Shown one piece after another: positions 1 through 11,085 of a stretch of 64,000 nt of DNA. The notes below the pieces were generated by a model, which was not told the DNA's origin, did no database searches, and was given only the letters and a program-made list of their open reading frames with translations. Location of the stretch: assembly GCF_021869535.1 (NCBI RefSeq), contig NW_026262593.1, positions 55,975,318 to 56,039,317 on the forward strand. The letters are read 5' to 3'. A program made the position numbers and the translations under genes. Origin of the DNA: Mytilus californianus (lineage: Eukaryota; Mollusca; Bivalvia; Mytilida; Mytilidae). The stretch's first letter is position 1; every line of letters starts with the position of its first letter.

Positions 1-1018
1 GATAAAAAAATACCATTGGGCACTAAACTAGCACCTGGTATTTTCCATAGACTTTCACAGGCTATTCGCCGCATGATGTCACGCAGAGGCTTTACCATTA
101 TAGCATATTTAGATGATTTTTTTCATTTACGAAAGCACAAAGCAGCGCTGCGCACATGGCCTTAGGGTTTTAATTTACTTGCTGCGCAAGTTAGGCTTTG
201 CGATTAGTTGGTCCAAGGTCTTAGACCCATGCCAGAGATTAGTATTTTTAGGTGTGGAGATAAACTTCACAACATTGGAATTAAGATTACCTAGTACAAA
301 ACTAAAGCAATTCAGGCAAGATTTGGCAGATTTTCAGCAGCGCAAGCATGTTTCTAAGAAACAACCGCAGTCCCTTGCGGGAAAATTAAACTGGGATTCT
401 TCAGTGGTTCGCGGGAGAAATGATTTTCTTCGGAGAATCATTGATGGCATTACGAAGCTTAAGAATGATTGGAACAACATGCGTTTATGCGGGGATATTT
501 TGCATGGTATCCATTGGTGGTACAATTTCATGTCCACTTTTAATGGGAAATCCATCTTACTTAACACTGATCCTGTCACCTCAGTTTATACTGATGCTTG
601 CAAAACAGGTGCAGGTGGTGTTTTTGGTACCGATTGGTTTTATGTTAATTGGAAAGAGGATTTCCCTTTTGCGCAAACTTTGCATATTAATGAGCAAGAA
701 TCATTTGCAGTGGATTTGGCGGCCAAGCGTTAGGCTAAATGTTGGCAAAATAAGCGTATATATATTTATTGTGATAATTCATCAACTGTTGGTTGTATCA
801 ATAAGTGTACCTCTAAGAACGAACTTTTGATGTCATTTTTGCGCGAATTATTTTGGCTGTCTGCTACTACTACTACTAACAATTTTCAACTTGTTGTAAT
901 TCACCTGCCAGGGAAGCAGAATGATATGGCTGATGCTGTTTCACGGTTGCATGATTTAAAGCTATGTCAATATTTTATGAAAGAATGCTTACCAGCTCGA
1001 TCCTTTGTTTGTGTATAA
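1..1018 (+). pseudogene. Retroelement reverse transcriptase-RNase H fragment (DIRS/Ngaro-like)
   Basis: This is a partial polyprotein that would copy element RNA into DNA and degrade the RNA strand. Frame 1 opens inside the RT domain with a PLGTKLAPG-type segment and reaches the YLDD catalytic box at 106-117. A seven-T run at 117-123 then shifts the reading frame, and the frame beginning near 113 continues with an SWSK...LVFLGVEI stretch and an FLRRI segment. The RNase H domain follows directly: TDAC near 590-601, a glutamate in NEQES, CDNSS near 770-784 and an ADAVSRL motif. A stop codon at 731-733 breaks RNase H, after which the same frame runs to a stop at 1016-1018. RT passing straight into RNase H, with this FLGVEI and FLRRI wording, is typical of tyrosine-recombinase retroelements, but no recombinase is visible. 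The element is cut at the window edge and is inactive. A Ty3-like origin is less likely. Confidence 0.75.
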
Positions 1019-1353
1019 CATTGTTTCTCATATGTCCTGTCACTCCCTTTGTTTTCGTTTATTTAGGGTCACAGACACACTGTGATTCAGTGTTCATTTT
1101 CAGAAGTAACTTGTGCTGAATTCAAGAAAATAAATTCTTGCAAACTTTTCTTGTGCAATAGTCAATATTTTGTAGACTCTTAAATCAAAGAAAACCATCC
1201 CAGCAGAGTTGCATATTTGTCACAGAATTAGTGTTTTTAATTCCATCAGTAATTATATACATAATAAGTTTTGGAATGCTGGTCAGTGGTTATTTGGGTA
1301 CCCTCACATGTCTAAGTTTTAACCAATCGGCAATGGGGTTTCCCATCTTACCA
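1019..1353. other. Non-coding stretch after the retroelement
   Basis: AT-rich sequence with no convincing coding potential. It may contain retroelement 3-prime sequence, but no terminal repeat can be seen. Confidence 0.4.
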
Positions 1354-1676
1354 TTTTTAATTTTAATTTAGGATATTTTAGTTTTCAACATCCATAATCT
1401 TAGAAATAAAGCAATCTTTTTCCTTTTCTTAAAATTTCTTTAACACTTTTCTAAACAAACAAAACGGAAGGGTAAGCAGATCCTACTCCACATGTAGCAC
1501 CCGTCGTGTTACTCATGTGAGTACAAACCTGGTGATAAGTCTCATTCGGTAGGTCACATTCGGTAGGTCACATTCGAAAAGTTGATCTGAGGTGGATTTT
1601 GCTATTCTGCTAATAAAACTTCTCAATACTCTTCAACTTCCTACTTTATTTGGCCTTTTTAACTTTTTTAATTTGA

Positions 1677-1721
1677 GGTTCACTGATGAGTCTTTTGTAG
1701 ACAAAACGCGCCTCTAGCGTA
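1677..1721 (+). ncRNA. Decayed hammerhead ribozyme in array copy 1
   Basis: CTGATGAG at 1683-1690 is followed by the stem II sequence and an ACGCG segment, as in the intact copies. The invariant GAAA has become AAAA (G12 to A) and the helix III side next to the cleavage site is altered. Self-cleavage is not expected. Confidence 0.7.
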
Positions 1722-2002
1722 CATAATTTTAATCCCGGTATCTATGATGAGTTAATTCTGATGTTATCAAATATCTATACAATTCTGGCTTTCATTTTTA
1801 GGGTTTGAGTGTGCTAATGAAAATAAATCCAGAAAAGCGCGTCAAGATTTTATTCATCACTGATGACAGCATAGTATTACGATGTCACAAGAGACAAATA
1901 CGACATATACAATATCCCAATGACAAACAAATACGCCAAGAAATTAACTTAAGGTACAACTAATCTATTTCTTTTAATATATCTAAAAGTTCAACGTTTT
2001 AA

Positions 2003-2349
2003 CTGACCTAAATAATCATGTTACTGACCAATATAATCATGTAACTGACCTATATAATCATGTTACTGACCAATATAATCATGTTACTGACCAATATAAT
2101 CATGTTACTGACCAATATAATCATGTTACTGACCAATATAATCATGTTAGTGACCTATATAATCATGTTACTAATCATGTTACTGACCTATAAAATCATG
2201 TTACTGACCTATATTATCATGTTACTGACCAACATAATCATGTTACTGAACAATATAATCATGTTACTGAACAATATAGTCATGTTACTGACCAATATAA
2301 TCATGTTAATGACCAATATAATCATGTTACTGACCTATATAATCAAATT
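2003..2349 (+). repeat. 21-bp minisatellite, about 16 copies
   Basis: Tandem copies of a unit of the form ATCATGTTACTGACCAATAT plus A, with CCAATAT/CCTATAT variants. The unit is a multiple of three, so the array stays open as a seven-residue MLLTNII-type repeat. I read that frame as an artefact, not a gene. Confidence 0.95.
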
Positions 2350-3094
2350 AGCATAAACCAAAGCATGTGCAAACTGTCATAATTAAAATGTCGAATCATC
2401 GTGAATAAACATAATCTTCCGCGACAAGAAATATAGTGTAAGGATTTAACTGATATACGAGAACTAATTTTCTGAACCAAACAGATACTCAGTCTGGTCA
2501 GTTTCAGCTTAAAATACGATATGGTGTGAGTTTTTATTTTCAAGAAGATTGCAAATTTATCTAACATGGGGACATTATAATGCAATAACAATTAAGGCTT
2601 TTGTTTATCTACTCTAGAATTACCTAAATAACAACTAGGAATATATTTGGATTTTAAATTTTTATTTATTTGTTTTTTTCATATAAAAGTATAATGAAGC
2701 TTATTTTCAAACAACCTGTGTTACACAATATACAAAATCTCTCTTCCCTTAGAAAATTATTCCATTTTTAGTTTTAATTTAAGATATTTTAGTTTTCAAC
2801 ATCTATAATCTTAGAAGTAAAGCAATCTTTTTCCATTTCTTAAAATTTCTTCAACACTTTTCTAAACAAACAAAACGGAAGGGTATAATATAAGCAGATC
2901 CTACTCCACATGTAGCACCCGTCGTGTTACTCATGTGAGTACAAACCTGGTGATAAGTCTCATTCGGTAGGTCACATTCGGTAGGTCACATTCAAAAAGT
3001 TGATCTGAGGTGGATTTTGCTATTCTGCTAATAAAACTTCTCAATACTCTTCAACTTCCTACTTTATTTGGCCTTTTTAACTTTTTTAATTTGA

Positions 3095-3140
3095 GGTTCA
3101 CTGATGAGTCTTTTGTAGACAAAACGCGCCTCTAGCGTAC
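3095..3140 (+). ncRNA. Decayed hammerhead ribozyme in array copy 2
   Basis: Same structure as the copy at 1677, with CTGATGAG at 3101-3108 and the same G12-to-A change, so the mutation predates the duplication of these two units. Confidence 0.7.
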
Positions 3141-3417
3141 ATAATTTTAATCCCGGTATCTATGATGAGTTAATTCTGATGTTATCAAATATCTATACAA
3201 TTCTGGCTTTCATTTCTAGGGTTTGAGTGTGCTAATGAAAATAAATCCAGAAAAGCGCTTCAAGATTTTATTGATCACTCATGACAGCATAGTATTACGA
3301 TGTCACAAGAGACAAATACGACATATACAATATCCCAATGACAAACAAATACGCCAAGAAATTAACTTAAGGTACAACTAATCTATTTCTTTTAATATAT
3401 CTAAAAGTTCAACGTTT

Positions 3418-3788
3418 AAACTGACCTAAATAATCATGTTACTGACCAATATAATCATGTAACTGACCTATATAATCATGTTACTGACCAATATAATCAT
3501 GTTACTGACCAATATAATCATGTTACTGACCAATATAATCATGTTACTGACCAATATAATCATGTTTCTGACCTATATAATCATGTTACTAATCATGTAA
3601 CTGACCTATAAAATCATGTTACTGACCTATATAATCATGTTACTGACCAACATGATCATGTTACTGAACAATATAATCATGTTACTGAACAATATAGTCA
3701 TGTTACTGACCAATATAATCATGTTAATGACCAATATAATCATGTTACTGACCAATATAATCATGTTACTGACCTATATAATCAAATT
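3418..3788 (+). repeat. 21-bp minisatellite, about 17 copies
   Basis: Same unit as the array at 2003, with a shared irregular ATCATGTTACTA interruption showing that the whole array was copied with its host unit. Confidence 0.95.
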
Positions 3789-4198
3789 AGCATAAACCAA
3801 AGCATGTGCAAACTATCATAATTAAAATGTCAAATCATCGTGAATAAACATAATCTTCCGCGACAAGAAATATAGTGTAAGGATTTAACTGATATACGAG
3901 AACTAATTTTCTAAACCAAACAGATACTCAGTCTGGTCAGTTTCAGCTTAAAATACGATATGGTGTGAGTTTTTATTTTCAAGAAGATTGCAAATTTATC
4001 TAACATGGGGACATTATAATGCAATAACACTTAAGGCTTTTGTTTATCTTCTCTAGAATTACCAAAATAACAACTAGGAATATATTTAGATTTTAAATTT
4101 TTATTTATTTGTTTTTTTCATATAAAAGTATAGTGAAGCTTAGTTCCAAACAACCTGTGTTACACAATATACAAAATCTCTCTTCCCTTAGAAAATTA

Positions 4199-5279
4199 TT
4201 CCATTTTTAGTTTTAATTTAAGATATTTTAGTTTTCAACATCCATAATCTTAGAAGAAAAGCAATCTTTTTCCATTTCTTAAAATTTCTTCAACACTTTT
4301 CTAAACAAACAAAACAGAAGGGTATAATATAAGCAGATCCTACTCCACATGTAGCAACCGTCGTGTTACTCATGTTAGTACAAACCCGGTGATAAGTCTC
4401 ATTCTGTAGGTCACATTCGAAAAGTTGATCTGAGGTGAATTTGGCTATTCTGCTAGTAAAACTTCTCAATACTCTTCAACTTCCTACTTTATTTGGCCTT
4501 TTTAACTTTTTTAATTCGAGTTTCACCGATGAGTCTTTTGTAGACGAAACGCACGTCTAGCGTACACAATTTTAATTCTGGTATCTATGATGAGTTAATT
4601 CTGATGTTATCAAATATGTATACAATTCTGGCTTTCATTTTTAGGGTTTGGGCGTTCCTAATGAAAATAAATAAGGAAAAGCGCTTCAAGAATTATTGAT
4701 CACTTAGGACAGCATAGTATAACGATGTCACAAGAGACAAATACGACATATATACAATATCACAATGACAAACAAATACGCCAAGAAATGAACTTAAAGT
4801 ACAACTAATCTATTTCTTTTAATATATATCTAAAAGTCAAACGTTTTAACTGACCTATTTAATCATGTTACTGACCAATATACTAGTAATCAAATTAACA
4901 TAAACCAAACCATGTGCAGACTATAATTAAAATGTCACATTATCGTGAAGAAACATAATCTTCCGCGACAAGAAATATAGTGTAAGGATTTAACTGATAT
5001 ACGAGAACTAATTTCTAAACCAAACAGATACTGGTCAGTTTCTCCTTTACATACGATATGGTGTGATTTATTTTTTTCACGAAGATTGTAAATGTTTCTA
5101 ACATGGGGATATTATAATGCACTAACAAGGCTTTTGTTTATCTTCTCTAGAATTAATAAAATAATAACTTGGAATATTTTTGGTTTTAAATTTTTATCTT
5201 TTATTGTTTACATATAAAAGTTTAGTGAAGCTTATTTCCAAACAACCTGTGTTACACAATTTACAAAATCTCTCGGTTT
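4199..5279. repeat. 1.4-kb repeat unit, copy 3, minisatellite collapsed
   Basis: Third unit, more diverged than copies 1 and 2. The minisatellite has shrunk to about two copies near 4848-4885, which explains the shorter length. Its hammerhead and flanks resemble copy 4 more than copies 1 and 2. Confidence 0.85.
4520..4565 (+). ncRNA. Decayed hammerhead ribozyme in array copy 3
   Basis: GAAAC and the GTC cleavage triplet are present, but the core reads CCGATGAG at 4526-4533, so the conserved U4 is C. The stem II halves GTCT and AGAC are intact. Activity is unlikely. Confidence 0.65.
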
Positions 5280-5710
5280 ATTCTGGCTATTCCTACATTT
5301 TGAATTTTATAGGTAAAATAGTAAAGTTTTATGTTGGAGTTCCCAGAATTTTTATGTAAACAATAGGATTATGAAGGATTATGTTGTAACAACACTAAAC
5401 TAATGAACCAAGGTAAATCCAGGTAAATCTTGTGGAAAATAAAGTAAAAGAATAGTTTATATAACAATATGTTATTTAATAATTTCATAGCATATTTTGT
5501 GTAAATAATATTCAAAATATAAATAAGATGTGGTATGAGTGCCAATGAGACATCTCTCCATCCAAGTCACAATGTATAAAAAGATAACAATTATAGGTCA
5601 AAGTACACAATGTTATTCACAAACAATTAAAATTATTTAGGTGAAAACATTAATATATACAAGTAAATGATATCAATTGAAATATAAATATATTAAAATT
5701 GTAGTAATCA
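5280..5710. other. Spacer with a family-B repeat fragment
   Basis: No coding signal. The stretch at about 5526-5613 is a reverse copy of the dispersed family-B repeat (GATGTGGTATGAGTGCCAAT, then a segment about counting on to TATAGGTCAAAG). The rest is AT-rich and unassigned. Confidence 0.5.
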
Positions 5711-5855
5711 TTCTTTGAAACAAAGCACCAAATTTTGAATTACACCATATACTCTTTGCAACAAAGCACTAAATTTTGAGTTACACTACATATTCTTTGA
5801 AACAAAGCACTAAATTTTGAGTTACACTACATATTCTTTGAAACAAAAAAGTACA
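5711..5855. repeat. 41-bp tandem repeat, about 3.5 copies
   Basis: TTCTTTGAAACAAAGCAC-type units start near 5711, 5752, 5793 and 5834. The array lies just past the 3-prime end of the MULE remnant, read on the minus strand. Confidence 0.9.
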
Positions 5856-5919
5856 CTAAATTGAAATTAAAACAAAGCACTAACACAGTAATACACTGCA
5901 CTAAATTGAACACACAAGA

Positions 5920-6580
5920 GAATACAAAGTCTTAATCAATGTGCAGCAGATAAAAAGCAGCATCTTCATACTGGACTGGCGTAAGTTCAGCATACCGGGA
6001 AGGAGACTGTAAACCAGCGGAAACATAGTACCATCAACTTTAGCATGGAAAGTGTATAGCTGGTATAACAGTGTTGGACACACATAGAATGTTCCATCAC
6101 AGTAGATGGTGTCTGCTGCTGCTAGATGTCTGAGGTTATCTTGGGTACTGAATACAAGCATTCGACCATTGGTGTTATCATCTGCAAGTAGGAAAGGTTG
6201 TCCAGTAGTAGTTTCATCCCATTCACCATCTACTGTTATATCTGCTACTGATTTTGGTAGTGCAGGTAATGTCTTGTGTCTCTCGTTGTAAAGCTGGTCT
6301 TTGCATGAGTAGCAGGTGGTATGTGTTCAACTAATTGTTGTGTGTCATCATTCCATTCTCGGTCACGGAGTTGTACCAATTCTTCTTCATAGATAGCTCG
6401 AATTGCAATGAGTTCATCTTTACAACGGGTCTTCATAGATAGCTGGAATTGCAGTGAGTTCATCTTTACAACGGGATTTCATATGTTCTAGTACATCGTC
6501 TACTCTGAGTTACATTCTGTCTGAGTGGTGATTGTCACCCACTTGGTTGGTATGTTGTTGTGTGTGTTGATATAGTGGCA
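5920..6580 (-). pseudogene. MULE-type transposase remnant
   Basis: Fragment of a Mutator-like transposase, the enzyme that cuts and moves elements with long terminal inverted repeats. Reading the minus strand from about 6580, a D-N-H-H zinc-finger-like piece leads into an IYEEELVQLRDREW segment, then a VDGEWDETTTGQPFLL segment, then the MULE core with IYCDGTFYVCP and an FPLVYSLLPG motif at about 6000-6110. The wording matches MULE transposases next to FLYWCH-like fingers in animals. The frame breaks at least three times: at a 46-bp tandem duplication (6385-6476), near 6285-6300 and near 5998-6003. An in-frame stop follows near 5935. The C-terminal catalytic part is missing. It lies between copies 3 and 4 of the 1.4-kb repeat. 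Recognition is secure; activity is excluded. Confidence 0.85.
6385..6476. repeat. 46-bp tandem duplication inside the transposase remnant
   Basis: Two adjacent copies begin with CTTCATAGATAGCT at 6385 and 6431. Since 46 is not a multiple of three, the duplication itself shifts the transposase frame. Confidence 0.9.
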
Positions 6581-6773
6581 GGGCAGTTATATCCTGCTCC
6601 ACATGTTGCACCCGTCGTGTTGCTCATGTTAGTAAAAACTCGGTGATAAGTCTCATTCTGTAGGTCACATTCGAAAAGTTGATCTGAGGTGGATTTGGCT
6701 ATTCTGCTAGTAAAAATTCTCAATACTCTTCAACTTCCTACTTTATTTTGCCTATTTAACTTTTTTAATTCGA

Positions 6774-6819
6774 GCTTCACCGATGAGTCTTTTGTAGACG
6801 AAACGCGTGTCTACCGTAC
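6774..6819 (+). ncRNA. Decayed hammerhead ribozyme in array copy 4
   Basis: CCGATGAG at 6780-6787 shares the U4-to-C change with copy 3. GAAAC and a GTC triplet remain. Confidence 0.65.
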
Positions 6820-7098
6820 ACAGTTTTAATACTGGTATCTATGATTATTTACTTCTAAGGTTATCAAATATTTATACACTTCCGGCTTTAATTTTTAGGG
6901 TTTGAGAGTTCCTAATGAAAATAAATCCAGAAAAGCGCTTTAAGATTTCATCGATCAATCATGACAGCATAGTATTACGATGTCACAAGAGACAAATACG
7001 ACACATACAATATTACAATGACAAACAAATACGCCAAGAAATTAACTTAAAGTACAACTAACCTATTTCTTTTAATAAATCTGAAAGTTCAACTTTTT

Positions 7099-7350
7099 AA
7101 CTGACCTATATACATTTAATCATGTTACTGACCAATATAATCATGTAACTGACCTATATAATCATGTTACTAACCAATATAATCATGTTACTAACCAATA
7201 TAATCATGTTACTGACCAATATAATCATGTTACTGACCTATATAATCATGTTACTGACCAATATAATCATGTTACTGACCAATCTTATCATGTTACTGAC
7301 CAATATAATCATGTTACTGACCAATATAATCATGTTACTGATCTATATAA
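7099..7350 (+). repeat. 21-bp minisatellite, about 12 copies
   Basis: Same unit as at 2003 and 3418. It opens a 66-codon frame of MLLTNII repeats that is not a gene. Confidence 0.95.
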
Positions 7351-7850
7351 TCAAATTAGCATAAACCAAAGCATGTGCAGACTATTATAATTAAAATGTC
7401 GAATCATCGTGAATAAACATAATCTTCCGCGACAAGAAATATAGTGTAAGGATTTAACTGATATACGAGAACTAATTTCTAAACCAAACAGATACTGGTC
7501 AGATTCAGCTTTACATACGATATGGTGTGATTTATTTTTTCACGAAGATTGCAAATGTATCTAACATGGGGACATTATAATGCACTAACAAGGCTTTTGT
7601 TTATCTTCTCTAGAATTACCAAAATAACAACTAGGACTATTTTTGTTTTTTTTAATTTGTGATTACCTCATGTTTACGTATAAAAATATAATGAAACTTA
7701 TTTTTAAAACAACTTGTGTTACACAATATAGAAAATCACTCTTCCCTTAGAATATTGTTCCATTTTCAGTTTCAATTTAAGATATTTTAGTTTTCAGCAT
7801 CTTTACTCTTAGTAATAAAATAATCGTTTTCCCTTTCTCAATTTTTTTTT

Positions 7851-8539
7851 AACACTTGCATCTGATGCCTCGTGAAGATAGAGTACCACACTTATTCACG
7901 TTAAGAACCCTAGAAAAAGTTCTTTTAAAGGTTGCATGTTCTTGGCTAAATTTCTGACCCTATCCAATATACCCTCAATCATTTCGAATGGCAGTCCAAA
8001 TTTCAAACTCTTCAACCCGGCCGACCCCTGTTACAGAATCAACCTATTGTATTTATTTTGTAATTTGTTCTCGTCCTGGACATACATGAAATATTTGCCA
8101 CTGGATGAAAAGCAAACAACAACTAATCTATCATATACATTTAATTCACTTTGAATTATATTTTAACTGTGCAGCTTATACAATAACTGATCCACAAAAC
8201 TAGAGATCAGCTTTGTACTACTAAATATTTCGACCAACAATTTAACAATCTTAATCTAAAATTGATTTCTAATGAAAACCTACCAGTTTCAACATTCCCA
8301 ATAAAATTTCGTGCATTCGATATGACCACACAAAATTTATTTGAGTTTTTTCATTCATGTACAACTGGGTCGTTACCCCAGATGGCGGACTACTATTCCC
8401 CGAGTGTAACACCAGCTCAGTAATCAGCGCTCCATAACTGACATAATTTATAACATTTCTTCATTAAATTTTATCTAAAAACCGAGTTAAAGAATCGAAC
8501 AAGTTTCATTAAAACCATCCATAACATTAATCTATCAAC
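7851..8539. other. Retroelement 3-prime-end debris and spacer
   Basis: At about 8087-8135 a GAAATATTTGCCACTGGA tail followed by AAGCAAACAAC matches the 3-prime tail of the SINEs in this window, so 7900-8135 is probably the end of a LINE or SINE. About 8395-8460 (CACCAGCTCAGTAATCAGC) resembles the body of the hammerhead elements. No gene is visible. Confidence 0.45.
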
Positions 8540-9082
8540 CATCTTCGCTAGCCAAGGGTTACAATCCACTTCCCTCCTCTCCACCCTTGGCGGATTGTGA
8601 TAGAATTTCGGAGACACAAGGTAATGATTTTCATTGTTTGCAGTCGAAACTCGCTGCACCCAATCAAAAAGCGCCTATAACATGATCACGTGTAAATTTA
8701 GAAAGTGTATGTAAACAATTGCCACGTGCTTATTGTGCAACAAGTCTTTACATCCCTTAACATACGACTATATTTAGTGACAATTTGAATGTTTTTAATC
8801 AACTAATAGAAGTTCCTGTGTATGTTTCTTGCACAAATGCATGAATGTCAACGTATATTTTCGTTTCCTGCTTTACCAAGTGTGTAGAATCTAGACGCTA
8901 CCGTGTTTTTACCTCCAAATTGAAGAGTTCAAGTGCTACCATTGGTCAAGAATAATGTATTCGGAATGGGCGTGACTTTAATCTACCGATAGATGGCGCA
9001 ACATTGTTATCACAAATGTTGGCTTAATCTGCCAAGGGTGGAAAGGAGGGAAGTGGATCGTAACCCTTGGCCAGCGAAGATG
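8540..9082. mobile_element. MULE-type MITE with 56-bp terminal inverted repeats
   Basis: The left end (8540-8595) begins CATCTTCGCTAGCCAAGGGT. The reverse complement of the right end (9027-9082) begins CATCTTCGCTGGCCAAGGGT. I count four mismatches over 56 bp. Flanking nonamers TCTATCAAC (8531-8539) and TATATCAAC (9083-9091) differ at one base and fit a 9-bp target-site duplication. Long inverted repeats with a 9-bp duplication are the classical signature of Mutator-like elements. Each end also has its own inner inverted repeat (CCAAGGGT / ACCCTTGG). The 543-bp element encodes nothing. Confidence 0.85.
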
Positions 9083-9589
9083 TATATCAACAGGCATATC
9101 TAAAGATGTTAAGTAGAAAATGGAGTAATAATTTAGCTCTCTCATTTAGAAATAAAGATACATAGAATTCCTAATTAAATCTGATTGTTCATATATAAAT
9201 CTAGAATTAATGAGGCGCCATGTTGCTAATGTATTCCAGGGAGATAGAATAAAAGTTAAACCAGAAGCAGTAATGACACCTTTTTGACATTTATTTCGTT
9301 ATTTAAATACATTGTCTAGACTCTAAAATTCACATTTTGTAGAAGTGAGCTTACACAATGATAGGGTATTAAAATATGATTTAAACGCAGACATGCATAC
9401 CTTAACAATAAATATGCTCGTATAAAGCATCATTAAAATTAGGTTGCATGGCGAGCTTATCATTATTCAGAATTTGACATGGAAGCACAAAAACTGTACA
9501 TAATGTTTGGATAACAGTTTTTATTGGCGTTAATATCATATGTTTTATCATATGTTCTATCATGATGGTCTGGATGGGAGGTCCTTCAT
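9083..9589. other. Unassigned AT-rich spacer
   Basis: No gene, RNA or repeat structure recognised. Confidence 0.4.
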
Positions 9590-9955
9590 TTCTGTATTCT
9601 TTATTTTTTTTATTCCATTTTTCTTTATTCTATATACTTTTTTCTCATTATTCTCTATTATTTATATTTTAGCACCTCATTATTCTCTATTCTTTATTAC
9701 TTGGTCCATTTTCTCTATTCTTTATATTGATTGCCCATTATTCTGTATTTTGTAAACCCCCCATTCACACCCTCTGTCATATCATGTGCACACTCAAATA
9801 ACAGTATACACTGAACAGACAGATTCTAAAATTATGTTTAGAAAAGTAATTGCTAGATTTGATTTAGTTTATTTTTAAGGGTGGTAAAAGCGTTGATCGT
9901 TCACATATCTTAAAATGATCAAAGTGTTCTCAATTTGCTACCAGTCTTAAATGAG
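9590..9955 (+). repeat. TATTCTCTATTCTTT array with conserved flank, copy 1
   Basis: Irregular tandem copies of a TTATTCTCTATTCTTTAT-like unit at about 9590-9758, then a block containing GGGTGGTAAAAGCGTTGATC. The same pairing recurs at 10878-11085, and the array alone recurs in reverse at 35596-35800. The 71-codon frame across it is a repeat artefact. Confidence 0.85.
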
Positions 9956-9988
9956 AAAAAAAAACGCATTAAAAAAAATTGTACTTAA

Positions 9989-10379
9989 GGGTGTAATTAG
10001 GTGAAATTAAAAAAATCTAGAATTAAAAATTGATGCTATAAGTCAGAAGAGCATTAGTAAAGGGACAAAATAAGCTAAAAATATTTATAGGTAATGGAAC
10101 TCCTTTTAGCGATATTTGATTTTAAGAAAAAGGCGGGAAAAGGCAGACTTGGAATTTTACCTTATATTAAGCATTATTATTATTTGGGTCTCAAATAGTA
10201 AAACAAAAAAACTAGAATCTGCTTAAATTTTGATAATGACCTTTTTATGAGCCATTGGAGTCTTCTATGAAAAGAAAAGTGGGTGATATGGGGCAAAATA
10301 TTTTACCCTGTATCGTAGGAAAAAATCCAAGGAGTCCAAATATCTGACAAAAATTCCTAAACCTGACCTCAGTACTTCC
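9989..10379 (+). mobile_element. Family-G MITE with TTAA duplication, copy 1
   Basis: TTAA at 9985-9988 and 10380-10383 flanks an element whose ends are imperfect inverted repeats (GGGTGTAATTAGGTGA against TGACCTCAGTACTTCC). It is clearly related to 18334-18697. TTAA duplications fit piggyBac-like mobilisation. It is non-coding. Confidence 0.8.
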
Positions 10380-10383
10380 TTAA

Positions 10384-10877
10384 CTCGATAAATATAATTA
10401 AGTTATGACCTTATTGCACTCAGTAAATGAATGATCTTCTAACCTTATACAATGATTTCTACTAGACCAACACTCTGAGCCAGATTGATTAGGTTAGATA
10501 GAATAGAATGCGATTGTCGCTTATATTTCCCATATAAAAGTGTGACGTCATCGATTGTAAAGCTTTATGTCATTAATTACTTGACCAAAAATTGATTCAG
10601 CATATACTAGACCAGCGTTCGTATATAATTTGCATATCTACAAATACGTGAACGTGATTGGTTCGTTAAAATTGTTTTCCGGGGTTACTTATTCAATAGA
10701 CCGTGTTGCCGAAACTGGTTTCGTTGCCAATTAAAACAATATGTCAATTTCACTGTGATGTGTTTATGCGCGATACACAGGAAGGCAATCCTTATGTTCA
10801 GATGAAGTTGATATTGAAAGAAATCGTGATAGTCTTGTTTCCCAAAATTTGTCTTTCTTCAACATTTTGCTAGTTGT
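10384..10877. other. Unassigned spacer with a CRE-like site
   Basis: A perfect TGACGTCA palindrome lies at 10543-10550, just after a CATATAAAAG stretch. No transcript or ORF can be tied to it. The part around 10618-10670 resembles 38835-38885, so it may be a worn repeat. Confidence 0.35.
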
Positions 10878-11085
10878 CATTATTTGGTCCATTATTCTCT
10901 ATTCTTTATATTGATTGCCCATTATTCTCTATTTTGTAAACCTAGGACTTCTAAAATTATGCTGAGAAAAATAATTTCTAGATTTTATTTTTTTTTATTT
11001 TAAAGGGTGGTAAAATCGTTGATCGTTCAAATATCTTAAAATGATCAAAGCGTTCTCAATTTGCCGCCAGTCTTAAATTTTGAAA
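10878..11085 (+). repeat. TATTCTCTATTCTTT array with conserved flank, copy 2
   Basis: Short version of the array at 9590, again followed by GGGTGGTAAAATCGTTGATC. Confidence 0.85.

Larger units (their letters stand above)
1354..2759. repeat. 1.4-kb repeat unit, copy 1
   Basis: First of four related units. In order it holds a family-A head near 1470-1600 in reverse orientation, a decayed hammerhead near 1677-1721, a conserved stretch of about 250 bp, a 21-bp minisatellite at 2003-2345 and a conserved 3-prime part. The landmark AAAACGGAAG recurs at 1461 and 2872, a period of 1411 bp. Copies 1 and 2 are nearly identical to the eye. Confidence 0.9.
2760..4198. repeat. 1.4-kb repeat unit, copy 2
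   Basis: Second unit with the same internal order as copy 1. The landmark at 2872 recurs at 4311, a period of 1439 bp. The difference is mostly minisatellite copy number. Confidence 0.9.
6591..7741. repeat. 1.4-kb repeat unit, copy 4
   Basis: Begins abruptly within the family-A head (ATCCTGCTCCACATGT) and continues in the same order as copies 1-3: hammerhead, conserved block, minisatellite, 3-prime part. The start of a fifth unit runs on to about 7850. Confidence 0.85.

Noticed and set aside
2060..2356. 98-codon MLLTNII repeat protein
   Set aside because: It is a 21-bp minisatellite read in frame; the same happens at 7164-7364, and the unit drifts freely elsewhere.
2003..7350. CRISPR-like array
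   Set aside because: The 21-bp units are contiguous with no spacers, and the sequence is eukaryotic.
10543..10550. TGACGTCA sites (also 28047 and near 29722) as CREB-regulated promoters
   Set aside because: Perfect 8-mers, but no linked gene, and at least two lie in repeats; no regulatory claim is justified.
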